Source of the DNA: Virgibacillus siamensis
Lineage (GTDB): Bacteria; Bacillota; Bacilli; Bacillales; Amphibacillaceae
Length of the DNA stretch: 64,000 bases
Direction: 5' to 3'
Assembly (NCBI RefSeq): GCF_900162695.1
Contig: NZ_FUIH01000007.1
Location: 620,001 to 684,000, forward strand
Numbering within the stretch: position 1 is the first letter of the stretch; each line of letters begins with the position of its first letter. Shown here piece after piece: positions 54,379 through 63,904 of the stretch. The notes below the pieces were generated by a model. It had not been told where the DNA came from and searched no databases. It saw nothing but the letters and a program-made list of their open reading frames with translations. The position numbers were made by a program, and so were the translations under genes.

Positions 54379-55245
54379 ATGGAAAAAAGAAGATGGATAT
54401 GGGGGTATATTTTTGTACTGCCGTTTCTTTGCTTTCTGTCTTTATTTTTAATTTATCCTTTAATAAGAACCTTCTATTTAAGCTTGTTTGAAAAAACATT
54501 ATTCACCACCACGTTTATTGGATTAGATCACTTTTTTAATCTTTTTACGGATTCCTTTTTTTTAATGGCGTTGGAAAACACGGTATATTTTGCCGTAATT
54601 ATTGTTCCTATTACCGTTATTGTTCCATTAATTTTTGCTGCAATGCTGCGCAATATGCACAGACATACAAAAAGTTTTTTTCGTCTGGTTTTCTATTTAC
54701 CCGTTGTTACGACATCAATTGTATTGGTATTTGTGTGGATATGGATGTATGACATGAATTTCGGAATCATTAATTATTTCCTTGGTTTGTTTAATCTGGG
54801 CCCTGTGAACTTTTTTGGCTCACAGTTTACTGCGTTATTGTCTACGTCAAACGTGGTTATCACCTGGATGATTGGACAGCCGCTAATTTTGTATATGGCT
54901 GGGGTTGATAATGTTCCGGAAGAATTATATGAATCAGCCAAAATAGATGGGGCTAACTTTCTTCAGATCTTTTTTAAGGTTACGGTTCCTATGGTAATTA
55001 ACACTACCCTATTAATCGTTGTTACTTCAACAATCGCTGTATTCCAGATATTCGTTGTTATCTACCTGATGACACATGGCGGGCCATATCACGGAACAGA
55101 TACGCTTGTGTTTTCAATTTATAACTCGGCATTTGAGACAGGACCGTACTTTGGTCAGGCTGCTGCTGAGAGTGTTGTGCTGTTTATATTGATAGCAATT
55201 GTAGCATGGGTGGAATTTAAGCTGCTTAAATCGAAACTGGATTAA
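54379..55245 (+). CDS. sugar ABC transporter permease (MalF type)
   Basis: 288 residues, six membrane segments. The EAA loop reads EELYESAKIDGANFLQIFFKVTVP. ATG at 54379 has GAGGTG upstream. It pairs with the next gene as the two permease halves. No ATPase gene is in the locus, so a shared ATPase of the MsmX kind is expected to power it. Confidence 0.9.
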   Translation: MEKRRWIWGYIFVLPFLCFLSLFLIYPLIRTFYLSLFEKTLFTTTFIGLDHFFNLFTDSFFLMALENTVYFAVIIVPITVIVPLIFAAMLRNMHRHTKSFFRLVFYLPVVTTSIVLVFVWIWMYDMNFGIINYFLGLFNLGPVNFFGSQFTALLSTSNVVITWMIGQPLILYMAGVDNVPEELYESAKIDGANFLQIFFKVTVPMVINTTLLIVVTSTIAVFQIFVVIYLMTHGGPYHGTDTLVFSIYNSAFETGPYFGQAAAESVVLFILIAIVAWVEFKLLKSKLD

Positions 55246-55260
55246 AAAGGATGAATAATA

Positions 55261-56088
55261 ATGAAATTTAATGTGTTGATACGGTACCTTATTCTTGGTT
55301 TTGCTTCGATTATTTTTATTTTCCCGCTCTACTGGATGATTACAGGGGCATTTAAAAATGAGGAATCACTTTATTCTATGCCTCCTGATTGGTTTCCAAC
55401 TGAGTTATATATGGGAAATTTCATCGCTATATTTGAACATTATCCAATTATGTTATGGTTATGGAATAGCTTGTTTATAGGGATTATATCCGTTATTTTA
55501 ATTATTTTGTTATCAGCGACTGCCGGATATGCTCTTGCTAAGATACGCTTTCCGGGTGATAACCTGATATTTGTTCTGGTTATTGCAACAATGATGCTTC
55601 CGCACGAGACCATTTTAGTTACGTTGTATGAACTGACTGGTGAAATTGGACTGCTTGATTCATCCTGGGGAGTGATTCTACCTACAGTGGCATTTCCATT
55701 TGGTGTTTTTCTTGTCCGCCAGTTTGCCAGAAGTATTCCAGAGGACCTGCTGAATGCAGCCAGAATTGATGGTGCCAGTGAACTGCGCATATTTTTTTCA
55801 ATCGTCGTGCCCATGCTTTTGCCAGCACTAGGTGCACTTGCCATTTTTGCCTTTATGTATACGTGGAATAATTATGCATGGCAGTTAGTTGTTTTGAGTT
55901 CACATAGTAAATTAACATTTCCATTAGGATTGACATTAATGGCTAACCAGGATCCAAGCGGGGCTACACTCAATTATGCATTTCTTATGGCCGGCGCTTC
56001 GATCGCGGCAGTTCCTTTAATCATATTTTTCCTATTGTTGCAAAGAAGCTTTATTAAAGGTGTTGCATTAGGCTCAGTAAAAGGGTAG
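55261..56088 (+). CDS. sugar ABC transporter permease (MalG type)
   Basis: 275 residues, six membrane segments, EAA loop EDLLNAARIDGASELRIFFSIVVP and the typical MalG-like start with FPLYWMITGAFK. It lies 15 bases after the first permease, with AAAGGATG upstream. Confidence 0.9.
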   Translation: MKFNVLIRYLILGFASIIFIFPLYWMITGAFKNEESLYSMPPDWFPTELYMGNFIAIFEHYPIMLWLWNSLFIGIISVILIILLSATAGYALAKIRFPGDNLIFVLVIATMMLPHETILVTLYELTGEIGLLDSSWGVILPTVAFPFGVFLVRQFARSIPEDLLNAARIDGASELRIFFSIVVPMLLPALGALAIFAFMYTWNNYAWQLVVLSSHSKLTFPLGLTLMANQDPSGATLNYAFLMAGASIAAVPLIIFFLLLQRSFIKGVALGSVKG

Positions 56089-56131
56089 ACAGTCGGGTAA
56101 GGCAAGGTTATGCTTTTAGTATATTGATTTC

Positions 56132-56980
56132 ATGGGGATGATTGAAATTAAACCATTTACAGACAAAAATATGAAGCTGACGAAATCTGAAAAAAAGCTT
56201 ATGAGCTATATAGAGGAACATCAAAATGAGGTTATATATGATACAATTACGGATCTCTCCAATCGATCCGGTATTGGTAATGCGACCATCGTTCGTTTTT
56301 GTAAAAAAATGGGGTATAAAGGGTATACCGAATTTAAAGTGGGCTTGGCCCATGAATCAGCTTCACATACACCGAGTGATGTATTTAGCGGGCCCATTGA
56401 AGATGAAGATTCTACTGAGGTAATTGCCAATAAATTTTATAACGTAAACCTGGAAGCCCTTAATGCAACGATGCATAATTTAGACTATGAATCCATTAAA
56501 CAGGCAGCAATTTCAATTAAAAACACAAAACGAATTCATTTTACAGGGATTGGCCATTCCGGCATGACAGCACAAGAAACGAAATATAAATTTATGCGAA
56601 TTGGATTCCACTCAGATGTTTATATGGATGAACACACGATGTTAATGATGGCTTCTATCATGGATAGAGGAGACCTTGTTTTTGCAATTTCCCATTCCGG
56701 TAATACAAAGGAAGTCGTTAAAATGTTGGAGGTAGCAAAAGAAAATGAAGCCACAACAATATGCGTGACGGGAAATAAACAAAGTGATATTTCGAAGCAT
56801 ACTGATTTTATCATTCATTATTCATCAGCAGAGAGCCTGTTTCAAACCGGTGCAGTATCCACCAAGATTGCCCAGCTTTTTGTGATTGATCTAATCTATA
56901 CAGAGGTTGCAAGACTCTCCGTTGGCGACGCTGTTGAAAAGAAAATCAAGACAACACAAATATTAAAATCAAGTACCTGA
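56132..56980 (+). CDS. MurR/RpiR-family transcriptional regulator
   Basis: 282 residues: an N-terminal HTH_6 domain (MKLTKSEKKLMSYIEEHQ, ATIVRFCKKMGYKGYTEFK) and a C-terminal SIS sugar-phosphate-binding domain (IHFTGIGHSGMTAQ, VFAISHSGNTKEVVKM). It probably senses a sugar phosphate such as ManNAc-6-P or GlcNAc-6-P and controls the nanE-ABC genes; the 19-bp palindrome at 52916 is a candidate operator. The ATG at 56132 has no strong ribosome binding site; ATG at 56138 is possible. Confidence 0.88.
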   Translation: MGMIEIKPFTDKNMKLTKSEKKLMSYIEEHQNEVIYDTITDLSNRSGIGNATIVRFCKKMGYKGYTEFKVGLAHESASHTPSDVFSGPIEDEDSTEVIANKFYNVNLEALNATMHNLDYESIKQAAISIKNTKRIHFTGIGHSGMTAQETKYKFMRIGFHSDVYMDEHTMLMMASIMDRGDLVFAISHSGNTKEVVKMLEVAKENEATTICVTGNKQSDISKHTDFIIHYSSAESLFQTGAVSTKIAQLFVIDLIYTEVARLSVGDAVEKKIKTTQILKSST

Positions 56981-57070
56981 TGAATTGCACTTTTTATCGG
57001 AAACTTTTTACACGTCTATCAGGAAAATCCGGCTTTCTATCAGGAATTTCACCACCTTCTTCCAAAGTGT

Positions 57071-57112
57071 GAAAATGATGGGGGCAGGGAAACAACGTAC
57101 CCATCATTTTCT
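57071..57112. terminator. two-way terminator between the RpiR gene and ykoC
   Basis: GAAAATGATGGG / CCCATCATTTTC, a perfect 12-bp stem with a 17-base loop between convergent genes. Confidence 0.85.
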
Positions 57113-57892
57113 TTACAATTGCCTCCCAAATATATTCAAATAGCCGAAATAATAAGATAGACCCGCAATGATGAAAAATGCACCTATCATAACAAACAGA
57201 AAAATCCAATCGCGTCTATTGATTGTCATTTTATGATAATAGGTTCGATTGCTATCCCCGGTAAAACCTTTTGACTCCATGGCGATTGCCACACGCTCCG
57301 CTTTCCTGATTCCATTTGCCAGAAGGGGGATGGAATACCGTTGGAATTGAGTCAGTTTTCCTGTCACTCCCTTTGTTCTGCCTGCACCGCGTACTTGATG
57401 TGCTTTTTTCAGTATCTGAAGTTCATGCCGGAAAACTGGAAGAAATCTGTATCCCGCAATGATTCCATAGGCGATTTTGGGCGGAAGTTTGCATTGCTGG
57501 ATTAAGCTCAGCATGAATTTGGTTGCATCAGTTGTAAAGATGAATAATAATGACATTGCAAAAAAGCAAAGGGAACGTGCTGTGATACTTAATCCGGTTT
57601 CCATCCCGCCAGCTGTAAGTTCAATAAACCAGAATTCGAACAGGACATCTCCGCCGGAAAATGTTTCATTCCCATATAATGCAGCTGTCCAGCCGAAACC
57701 GAATGCAATAATCATAAACGGTGCAAAGAAACTGATCCATTTTTTAAACGAAATGGTTGAAAACAGAAACGTGACGGCTATCAGAAACAATAAATATATT
57801 AGCGGTGTAAACATATCATAGACGAAACTGAGCAATAATCCCGGAATTAGAATGGCAATAAATTTGATGGCCGGATTAATGGATATAATCAT
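57113..57892 (-). CDS. ykoC: ECF transporter T component, YkoC-like
   Basis: 259 residues, about five to six membrane segments of the EcfT/CbiQ family. Coupling motifs are visible as GRTKGVTGKL and ERVAIAMESKGFTG (Ala-Arg-Gly-type helices). ATG at 57892 follows GGAGGAAG by 8 bases, 16 bases inside the end of ykoD; a longer frame lacks a site. With the YkoD ATPase and YkoE S component it forms the thiamine/hydroxymethylpyrimidine importer. Confidence 0.88.
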   Translation of the reverse strand: MIISINPAIKFIAILIPGLLLSFVYDMFTPLIYLLFLIAVTFLFSTISFKKWISFFAPFMIIAFGFGWTAALYGNETFSGGDVLFEFWFIELTAGGMETGLSITARSLCFFAMSLLFIFTTDATKFMLSLIQQCKLPPKIAYGIIAGYRFLPVFRHELQILKKAHQVRGAGRTKGVTGKLTQFQRYSIPLLANGIRKAERVAIAMESKGFTGDSNRTYYHKMTINRRDWIFLFVMIGAFFIIAGLSYYFGYLNIFGRQL

Positions 57893-59465
57893 AAACTTCC
57901 TCCAATTGACCGCCCCGGATGTGATAAGGTAAACGCAAACGGGCATATCTTAACAAAGCATCCTGTTTCCATAAATTGTCCGGTTTGCCGGAAAACGCAA
58001 CCTCTCCTTTATGTAAAACGAATATCCGATCTGACAGGGCAGCCAAGTTCATGTCATGAGTCACAAACACGATGGCGATTCCTTTTACTTTCAGATCCAG
58101 TATTATTTTCATCAGGTTTTCCGTTGCTTGTGCATCCTGGCCAAATGTTGGTTCGTCAAACAGCAAAATATCCGGTGTGTCATCAAGTGCAGTCGCGACA
58201 CTTAGCCGTCTTTTTTGTCCGCCGCTTAAAGCAAATGGGTTATTAAATTTGTGCTGGTCCAATCGAAATTGTTTCAATAATAAGGAAGCAGTTTGTTGAA
58301 TCCTCTCTTCAGAATAGTGATGGAGTTTCATGCCAAATGTAATTTCATCATATACCGTATCTGTTATAAATTGGTGTTCGGGATTCTGGAATACGAAGCC
58401 CATGCGTTTCCGCAGTTCATTTTCATTCCATTGATGAAGCGGTTTTCCAAGCATGCTGACTATACCACTGTCAGGCTTTAGGATACTTGCCATGACTTCC
58501 AGCAGGGTGGATTTCCCCGCACCATTTTGACCAACTATTGATATAAGCTCCCCGCGCATAATATCCATGTTTATTTCATTTAATACCTGCTTCTTTTTTC
58601 TGTTGTATCGAATACCTTTAAGATTCATAACAGGATCAGAGGTCGGCGGGGAAGGGGACCACACTAAGGTATCATTATCATACATTTTTGGCAGGAAAAT
58701 CCCTTCCTGTTTCAGCAGATGTTTCCTTTCTGTAAATAGTTTATCCGGATGATCATCAGCAATTATTCTTCCTTCTTTGCCGATTATAAGGATGCGATCT
58801 GTAAAATCCAGCCAATCATCTGCCTGATGATCAATGATCATGATAGCCATGTTACGTTCCGCTTGAATGGATTGAATTAGTTGAACGAATTCCAGCGTTG
58901 AGGCAGGATCAAGGTTAACGGTAGCTTCGTCCAGGATTAATAGTTCCGGTTCGAGTAAAAGAACAGCTGCCAATGCTATCTTTTGTTTTTCCCCGCCGGA
59001 TAATTCGTGCAGCTTACAGTCTTTATAATCTTCCATACCAACCTTTTGGAGTGCTTCTGTAATCAGTCCCGTCATTTTTGAAGTTGGCGTGTTGATATTT
59101 TCCAATGTAAAGGCAAGTTCATCTTCCACAGTAATCATACAAAACTGACTTTCGGGATCCTGAAACACAATGCCAATTCGCTGGTTTAGTACTCCTTGCG
59201 GGAATTTCGTTATATTTTTTCCTTTAAAAAAGATATAGCCTGCTGATTCCCCTTCAACAGCTTCAGGGTATAACCCATTCAGGCAAAGTGCAATCGTACT
59301 TTTTCCGCAGCCGCTCGCACCCATCAATAATGTAACTTCATTGTTGTATAAGGTGAAATCCAGGTTGGACAGAAGCGGGTTTGAGATTGAATCATAGGCA
59401 AATGAAAATTCCTTCAATGTAACAAGTGATTCTTCTTCCTGATGGTTATGCTGCCCCATTTTCAC
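57876..59465 (-). CDS. ykoD: ECF transporter ATPase with two ABC domains, YkoD-like
   Basis: 529 residues holding two complete ABC ATPases. The N-terminal half has Walker A GASGCGKST, signature LSGGEKQ and Walker B LLILDEATVNLDP; the C-terminal half has GQNGAGKST, LSGGQKRR and ILLFDEPTFGQD. A fusion of EcfA and EcfA' is normal for YkoD. Start GTG at 59465 or ATG at 59459; AAAGGAG lies 13-19 bases upstream. It overlaps ykoE by 20 bases. Confidence 0.92.
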   Translation of the reverse strand: MKMGQHNHQEEESLVTLKEFSFAYDSISNPLLSNLDFTLYNNEVTLLMGASGCGKSTIALCLNGLYPEAVEGESAGYIFFKGKNITKFPQGVLNQRIGIVFQDPESQFCMITVEDELAFTLENINTPTSKMTGLITEALQKVGMEDYKDCKLHELSGGEKQKIALAAVLLLEPELLILDEATVNLDPASTLEFVQLIQSIQAERNMAIMIIDHQADDWLDFTDRILIIGKEGRIIADDHPDKLFTERKHLLKQEGIFLPKMYDNDTLVWSPSPPTSDPVMNLKGIRYNRKKKQVLNEINMDIMRGELISIVGQNGAGKSTLLEVMASILKPDSGIVSMLGKPLHQWNENELRKRMGFVFQNPEHQFITDTVYDEITFGMKLHHYSEERIQQTASLLLKQFRLDQHKFNNPFALSGGQKRRLSVATALDDTPDILLFDEPTFGQDAQATENLMKIILDLKVKGIAIVFVTHDMNLAALSDRIFVLHKGEVAFSGKPDNLWKQDALLRYARLRLPYHIRGGQLEEVYDYIH

Positions 59466-60051
59466 GTTTTTTCTTAAGCTCCTTTCCTAAAGCATACCCG
59501 CTGAGTACGCCGGTTTTTGCCAGGCTGTCACTAACCCATTTTCCAAGCATACCTGCAAGCAATGCACCACTTATTAATCGGACAACAAGCATGGAAACAA
59601 GCAGCCATAGTGACAGTGCGATATATCCGGATGAATACAGGTTCCAGATGAAACTAAAAACGGCAGCCGACATGCCTGCCAGCATAAGAATTCGCAGACG
59701 ATAATCATGCCATTTCGTTAGGGCAAAGGGTACTTCAGCAGCCGCTCCCTGGATCAGTCCTGTTAAAAGCGTGGATGCACCGCCCGGAGCCCCGGCAAGG
59801 ATTTCAACGCCAGCAGCAACTACTTCGGAAATTAATGCAGCCCCCGGCTTTCGAATGATATAGGCGGTAATAATGGAAACAATAAACCAAATACCAAAAA
59901 TAATTTCAAATCCGAACGGTGCGAGTCCAAATGGGAGTAAAATATTCCGCATCCCTTGTCCCAAAAGGGAGAACATCATATATACGACCCCGCATACAAC
60001 ACTTAATACAGACATTAAGACGATTTCTTTTAATTTCCATGTTTTAGCCAT
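59446..60051 (-). CDS. ykoE: ECF transporter S component, YkoE-like (thiamine/HMP)
   Basis: 201 residues, about six membrane segments: WKLKEIVLMSVLSVVCGVVY and GAPGGASTLLTGLIQGAAAE are typical of YkoE. It binds the substrate, thiamine or its hydroxymethylpyrimidine moiety. ATG at 60051 overlaps the end of ykoF; AAAGGG lies 9 bases upstream. Confidence 0.88.
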   Translation of the reverse strand: MAKTWKLKEIVLMSVLSVVCGVVYMMFSLLGQGMRNILLPFGLAPFGFEIIFGIWFIVSIITAYIIRKPGAALISEVVAAGVEILAGAPGGASTLLTGLIQGAAAEVPFALTKWHDYRLRILMLAGMSAAVFSFIWNLYSSGYIALSLWLLVSMLVVRLISGALLAGMLGKWVSDSLAKTGVLSGYALGKELKKKRENGAA

Positions 60052-60646
60052 GGGTATCAACCCTTTTTGTTGATGGACTATTTGCTGAAATGGTGAAGGT
60101 CATGGTAACGTGAGATACCTCTTGTTGTACGTTGTTAAATGCGTCATGCATGGCATGAAAGATATCCTTCACATCTCCATCAAGACGTGTTGCATAATGG
60201 TCCGGACTTACCTCAATGCCCTTACTTTTGGCTAAATCAATTTGGTTGTAAATCGCATCCATATATTGCTTATTGCCTAACGGGTAAATGGCAATCTTGC
60301 ATCCTGCCAGCTGTGAAATGGGCAGGCAGTTTTTCATGTTCACTGGTTCATCCGGTGCGTTCATATAAGCATCTGCGTCAGAATCTCCCGGGCAGCCAAT
60401 CGAAAAAGTACCGGTCATTGCAATGTGTTCGCCGGATTTTGCGGCATGCAAAAAAATAGCTTTAGTGACATCAAATACTTGCACCATTTTCCCGCGGATG
60501 CATGTACTGACGTCGTCTGTCTTTTTCCAGACACTCGAGGTATCAACTTCATTGAGGGTTGATAGAATCAGATCAATAAAATCATCACTCATCGGAAATA
60601 AAGTGAATTGACACCCTGTGATTCTTGAATTGCTGCAACTATTCAT
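60044..60646 (-). CDS. ykoF: YkoF-family thiamine/HMP-binding protein
   Basis: 200 residues with two repeats of an ACT/ferredoxin-like domain: each has GCQFTLFPM or GCKIAIYPL at its start, then the SxVWKKTDDVSTCIRG or VSPDHYATRLDGD stretch. It is the cytoplasmic HMP/thiamine-binding partner of YkoEDC. ATG at 60646 has TAGGAG. First gene after the TPP riboswitch. Confidence 0.88.
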   Translation of the reverse strand: MNSCSNSRITGCQFTLFPMSDDFIDLILSTLNEVDTSSVWKKTDDVSTCIRGKMVQVFDVTKAIFLHAAKSGEHIAMTGTFSIGCPGDSDADAYMNAPDEPVNMKNCLPISQLAGCKIAIYPLGNKQYMDAIYNQIDLAKSKGIEVSPDHYATRLDGDVKDIFHAMHDAFNNVQQEVSHVTMTFTISANSPSTKRVDTHG

Positions 60647-60675
60647 TCCAATCGCTCCTAACCTTTTGTAAAAAT

Positions 60676-60708
60676 TAAAAAAACTGCATTCCCTAAAGAA
60701 ATGCAGTC
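60676..60708 (-). terminator. expression-platform terminator of the TPP riboswitch
   Basis: On the minus strand ACTGCATTT...AATGCAGT is followed by seven T residues; it lies between the aptamer and ykoF. Confidence 0.88.
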
Positions 60709-60746
60709 GCGTAATATGTATAAATTAACAACATATATAACGTACT

Positions 60747-60831
60747 GCACTTCCCCACGCTGGTATTGTCCAGATCGGGTTCCAAGGGTCAAGTAACCTT
60801 TCTCAGCCGCATTTTGCAGCTCCCCTAGTGC
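60747..60831 (-). promoter_or_regulatory. TPP riboswitch (THI element)
   Basis: On the minus strand: GCACTAGGGGAGC, TGCGGCTGAGA, ACCCTTGGAACCCGATCTGG, CAATACCAGCG and TGGGGAAGTGC, with P1 GCACT/AGTGC closed exactly. This is the full THI-box order. TPP binding should terminate the ykoFEDC transcript at the hairpin at 60676-60708. The rest of 60832-61072 holds divergent promoter regions and no gene. Confidence 0.95.
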
Positions 60832-61072
60832 GTTCATTCAGTTATGCAGTTTTCCTATTTATAAGCGTACTCAATATCACTGCTTTTGTAAAGTCCATCA
60901 TTACAACTAAACCAAATAAATAGAATTTAGGATTACCGGCCAACCATGATGAAAGCTGGGCGACTTGTAAGTTTAAAGGATTTTAACAGTTTTTATTCCA
61001 ACAAAACAGCCTATCTTAATCTCACACTTTCTGGGCGGATGCATAGTATAGTCCATGAAAGGTGGCGAGAAC

Positions 61073-61879
61073 ATGGAAAACAACCAATCTGCTGTTCAAT
61101 TGGAGCGTGCTGAGTGGCAGAAAAGACAACGCAATCAGAGGCTGAAAAGTTTATTAACCATTTCATCTCCAATTTTTATTTTGATTCTTTGGGAAATTTT
61201 ATCACAAACGCATATTATGGACCCGCGCTTTTTCCCACCGCCTTCAGAAATAATTAAGACGTTAATATCGATGGGATCAAGCGGTGAGCTGTTCGTGCAT
61301 CTTAAAATCAGTTTGGCCCGCATTTTTTCCGGCTTCTTATTGGGGGTAATTCCTGCGATAATTCTTGGATTGCTGATGGGAATGTACTCGCCGATACGAC
61401 ATTTTTTCTCGCCGCTGGTTATGGCGCTTATGCCAATTCCGACACTGGCAATGTTGCCGATTATTTTAATTGTATTTGGAATTGGTGAGTTTTCCAAAAT
61501 GCTGATTATTGGAATCAGTGTCTTCTTTCCTGTGGTCATTAATACAGCTGCTGGTGTAACAAATATTGACCGGATTTATATTGATGTTGCTAAAAATTAT
61601 GGTGCGAGTCCGAAAGATTTCTTCTTTAAAATTGCGTTGCCTGGCTCTTTACCGGTAATGCTGGAAGGAATTCAAATGGGGCAGGCGATTGCGTTATTAA
61701 CAATCGTAGCAGCTGAAATGGTTGCCGCCAACAGCGGGATTGGATATCTCATTTGGGTAAATTATAAAGCTTTCTTATTAACGCAAATGTACGTAGGTCT
61801 GGTGCTAATTTCCTTCTTTGGCTACTTCTTCTCCTTATTGTTAAGGGGACTGCAGAGTAAGTTGATTCCGTGGAGATAG
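61073..61879 (+). CDS. ABC transporter permease, ThiX/TauT-NitT type
   Basis: 268 residues, six membrane segments, with LWEILSQTHIMDPRFFPPPSEI at the start and the permease loop VAKNYGASPKDFFFKIALPGSLP. ATG at 61073 has AAAGGTGG upstream. It is the first of three genes of an HMP- or thiamine-precursor-type importer. Divergent from the TPP-regulated operon, though no second riboswitch is seen before it. Confidence 0.88.
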   Translation: MENNQSAVQLERAEWQKRQRNQRLKSLLTISSPIFILILWEILSQTHIMDPRFFPPPSEIIKTLISMGSSGELFVHLKISLARIFSGFLLGVIPAIILGLLMGMYSPIRHFFSPLVMALMPIPTLAMLPIILIVFGIGEFSKMLIIGISVFFPVVINTAAGVTNIDRIYIDVAKNYGASPKDFFFKIALPGSLPVMLEGIQMGQAIALLTIVAAEMVAANSGIGYLIWVNYKAFLLTQMYVGLVLISFFGYFFSLLLRGLQSKLIPWR

Positions 61880-61909
61880 CCGATTCAAATGATAGGGAGG
61901 GTAACTGGT

Positions 61910-62707
61910 ATGGCACATTCGACTAAAATTACAATTGATCAGTTAACAAAGGTTTTTTATAAACGTAATGAAAGTGTAACTGCACTGAAAGATGTAACGC
62001 TTCAGATTAAGGATGGCGAATTTGTATGTTTACTTGGCCCAAGCGGTTGCGGAAAAACCACATTGTTGAGAATGCTTGCTGATTTGGAAAAACCAAGTAC
62101 CGGCACATTTAAAATTCATCAGTCTGACGGATCAAAACCGCTCCAATCAATGGTATTTCAGGAACGCGGGGTGATCCCGTGGCAGACAGTTGAAGACAAT
62201 GTTGCCTTTGGGTTGAAAATGCGTCACCTTCCGAAAAAATGGATAAAAGAAAAAAAAGATTATTATTTGGAGAAGGTTGGATTAAAGCAGTATGCAAAAC
62301 TTTATCCGAAAGAACTTTCCGGGGGGATGAAGCAGCGGGTAAGCATTGCCCGGGCGTTTGCCAATGATCCGGAAATCCTGTTGATGGATGAACCGTTTGC
62401 AGCATTGGATGAACAGAACAAATTTATTCTTCAGGAGGAATTGCTCAGTATCTGGGGGGAAACAAAGAAAACTGTATTATTTATTACACATAGTATTGAT
62501 GAGGCACTGCTGCTAAGCGACAAAATTGTCTTAATGAGTGCCCAGCCAGGCCGGGTTGTACGTGAAAAGAAAATTGATTTACCCCGTCCAAGAAGGATAG
62601 AGGATGTCCGGTCGAATCCGGACACCGGGGAGTTATTCGTTGATATATGGCAGCATTTGCAACGGGAAGTACAACATGATCGTAAATTGAAAGAACAGAA
62701 GGGGTGA
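61910..62707 (+). CDS. ABC transporter ATPase, ThiZ/TauB-NitT type
   Basis: 265 residues. Walker A GPSGCGKTT, Q-loop FQERGVIPW, signature LSGGMKQR, Walker B ILLMDEPFAALD and switch His in FITHSIDEA. ATG at 61910 follows GGGAGGGTAAC. It energises the adjacent permease. Confidence 0.9.
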   Translation: MAHSTKITIDQLTKVFYKRNESVTALKDVTLQIKDGEFVCLLGPSGCGKTTLLRMLADLEKPSTGTFKIHQSDGSKPLQSMVFQERGVIPWQTVEDNVAFGLKMRHLPKKWIKEKKDYYLEKVGLKQYAKLYPKELSGGMKQRVSIARAFANDPEILLMDEPFAALDEQNKFILQEELLSIWGETKKTVLFITHSIDEALLLSDKIVLMSAQPGRVVREKKIDLPRPRRIEDVRSNPDTGELFVDIWQHLQREVQHDRKLKEQKG

Positions 62708-62713
62708 TGGACC

Positions 62714-63835
62714 GTGAACAGGAAAATCTTAACGTTAATTGCATTCTCTTTTCTCCTTGTTACGCTTGCATTGGCAGGTTGTACGGATAAGTCAAAAGAA
62801 GACACCGAGCAGGCTCAAAATACCACGGAACAGGAAAAAGGAAACACTGATAAATCCAGCAGCGACGGAACGCTGGATCCACTGGAAGAGACAGCGACAG
62901 TGACAATTGCTGAGGATGGTTCCGCATCAGGCGCGGGTTTTTATATTGCAAAAGAGAAAGGTTATTTTAAGGAATACAATATAAACATTGAATTCGTCAA
63001 GTTCGGCAATAGTGACCAGATGCTGCCGGCGCTGGCAGCAGGGAAGATTGATGTCGCTGGCGGAATTTCTTCCGCATCATTTTTCAATTCCATTGCGCAG
63101 GGCATTGATGTTCGGATGATTGCCGATAAAGGTCATAATATAAAAGGTGATTCTTACTTCACATTTGTTATTCGAAAAGACCTTCAGGATGAAATAAAAG
63201 ATTATAGCGACCTAAAAGGAAAAAGAGTTGCGGTCTCAACAAAAAATGCAGTGGATGATTACATTTTCGGGAGAATGTTGGAGCATGCCGGACTAACAAG
63301 AGATGATGTACAGTTTACCTTAATGTCCGATTTCGGTAACATGATGGCTGCGATGGGTAATAAACAGATCGCTGCAGCACTGCAAATTGAACCGTTGATT
63401 ACACAGGGAGTTGAAAAAGGTTTACACGTCCGATTTGGGGATGTGGCAGAAGACTTTGCTCCAAATGCTCAAATCGCGATGGTACTTGGTTCACCGAAAT
63501 TTGTTAGCGAAAACCGTGATGTTGCATTACGATTTATGGCCGCGTATTTAAAAGGCGTCCGTGACTATAACGATGTGTTCGTAAAAGACAAAGGGGACGA
63601 AGAAGCAATCATCAACATTATGACGGAGCACACAGCACTTGAGGATCCGGAATTATGGAAAAAAGTTGCTGTAACCGGCCTGAATCCGAATGGCCGGATG
63701 TTCGTTGAAGACATCAAGAAACAATATAATATGTATAAAGAAAACGGCGGAATTAAAGGGGAAGTAGACCTCGATAAGGCGGTTGATATGTCATTGGTCG
63801 AGGATGTAGTGGATATAATAGGGGAATATAAATAG
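62714..63835 (+). CDS. ABC substrate-binding lipoprotein, NMT1/THI5-like (ThiY type)
   Basis: 373 residues. A lipoprotein signal ends in LALAGC, followed by a charged linker and an NMT1/THI5-like binding domain (GFYIAKEKGYFKEYNINIEFV, QMLPALAAGKIDVAGG, KGKRVAVSTKNAVDDYIF). GTG start with AAGGGGTG. Relatives bind formyl-aminopyrimidine or HMP for thiamine salvage; the neighbouring YkoFEDC supports this, but other NMT1-like ligands (taurine, nitrate) cannot be excluded. Confidence 0.88.
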   Translation: MNRKILTLIAFSFLLVTLALAGCTDKSKEDTEQAQNTTEQEKGNTDKSSSDGTLDPLEETATVTIAEDGSASGAGFYIAKEKGYFKEYNINIEFVKFGNSDQMLPALAAGKIDVAGGISSASFFNSIAQGIDVRMIADKGHNIKGDSYFTFVIRKDLQDEIKDYSDLKGKRVAVSTKNAVDDYIFGRMLEHAGLTRDDVQFTLMSDFGNMMAAMGNKQIAAALQIEPLITQGVEKGLHVRFGDVAEDFAPNAQIAMVLGSPKFVSENRDVALRFMAAYLKGVRDYNDVFVKDKGDEEAIINIMTEHTALEDPELWKKVAVTGLNPNGRMFVEDIKKQYNMYKENGGIKGEVDLDKAVDMSLVEDVVDIIGEYK

Positions 63836-63861
63836 TCAAAATTTCCTGCAGTAAATTGGAA

Positions 63862-63895
63862 AGATTAGGAACGATCAGTCGTTCCTAATCTTTTG
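63862..63895. terminator. terminator after the ThiY-like gene
   Basis: AGATTAGGAACGA / TCGTTCCTAATCT, a perfect 13-bp stem with TCAG loop and TTTTG tail; also positioned for the convergent gene at the right edge. Confidence 0.9.
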
Positions 63896-63904
63896 TATGA
63901 TGGT

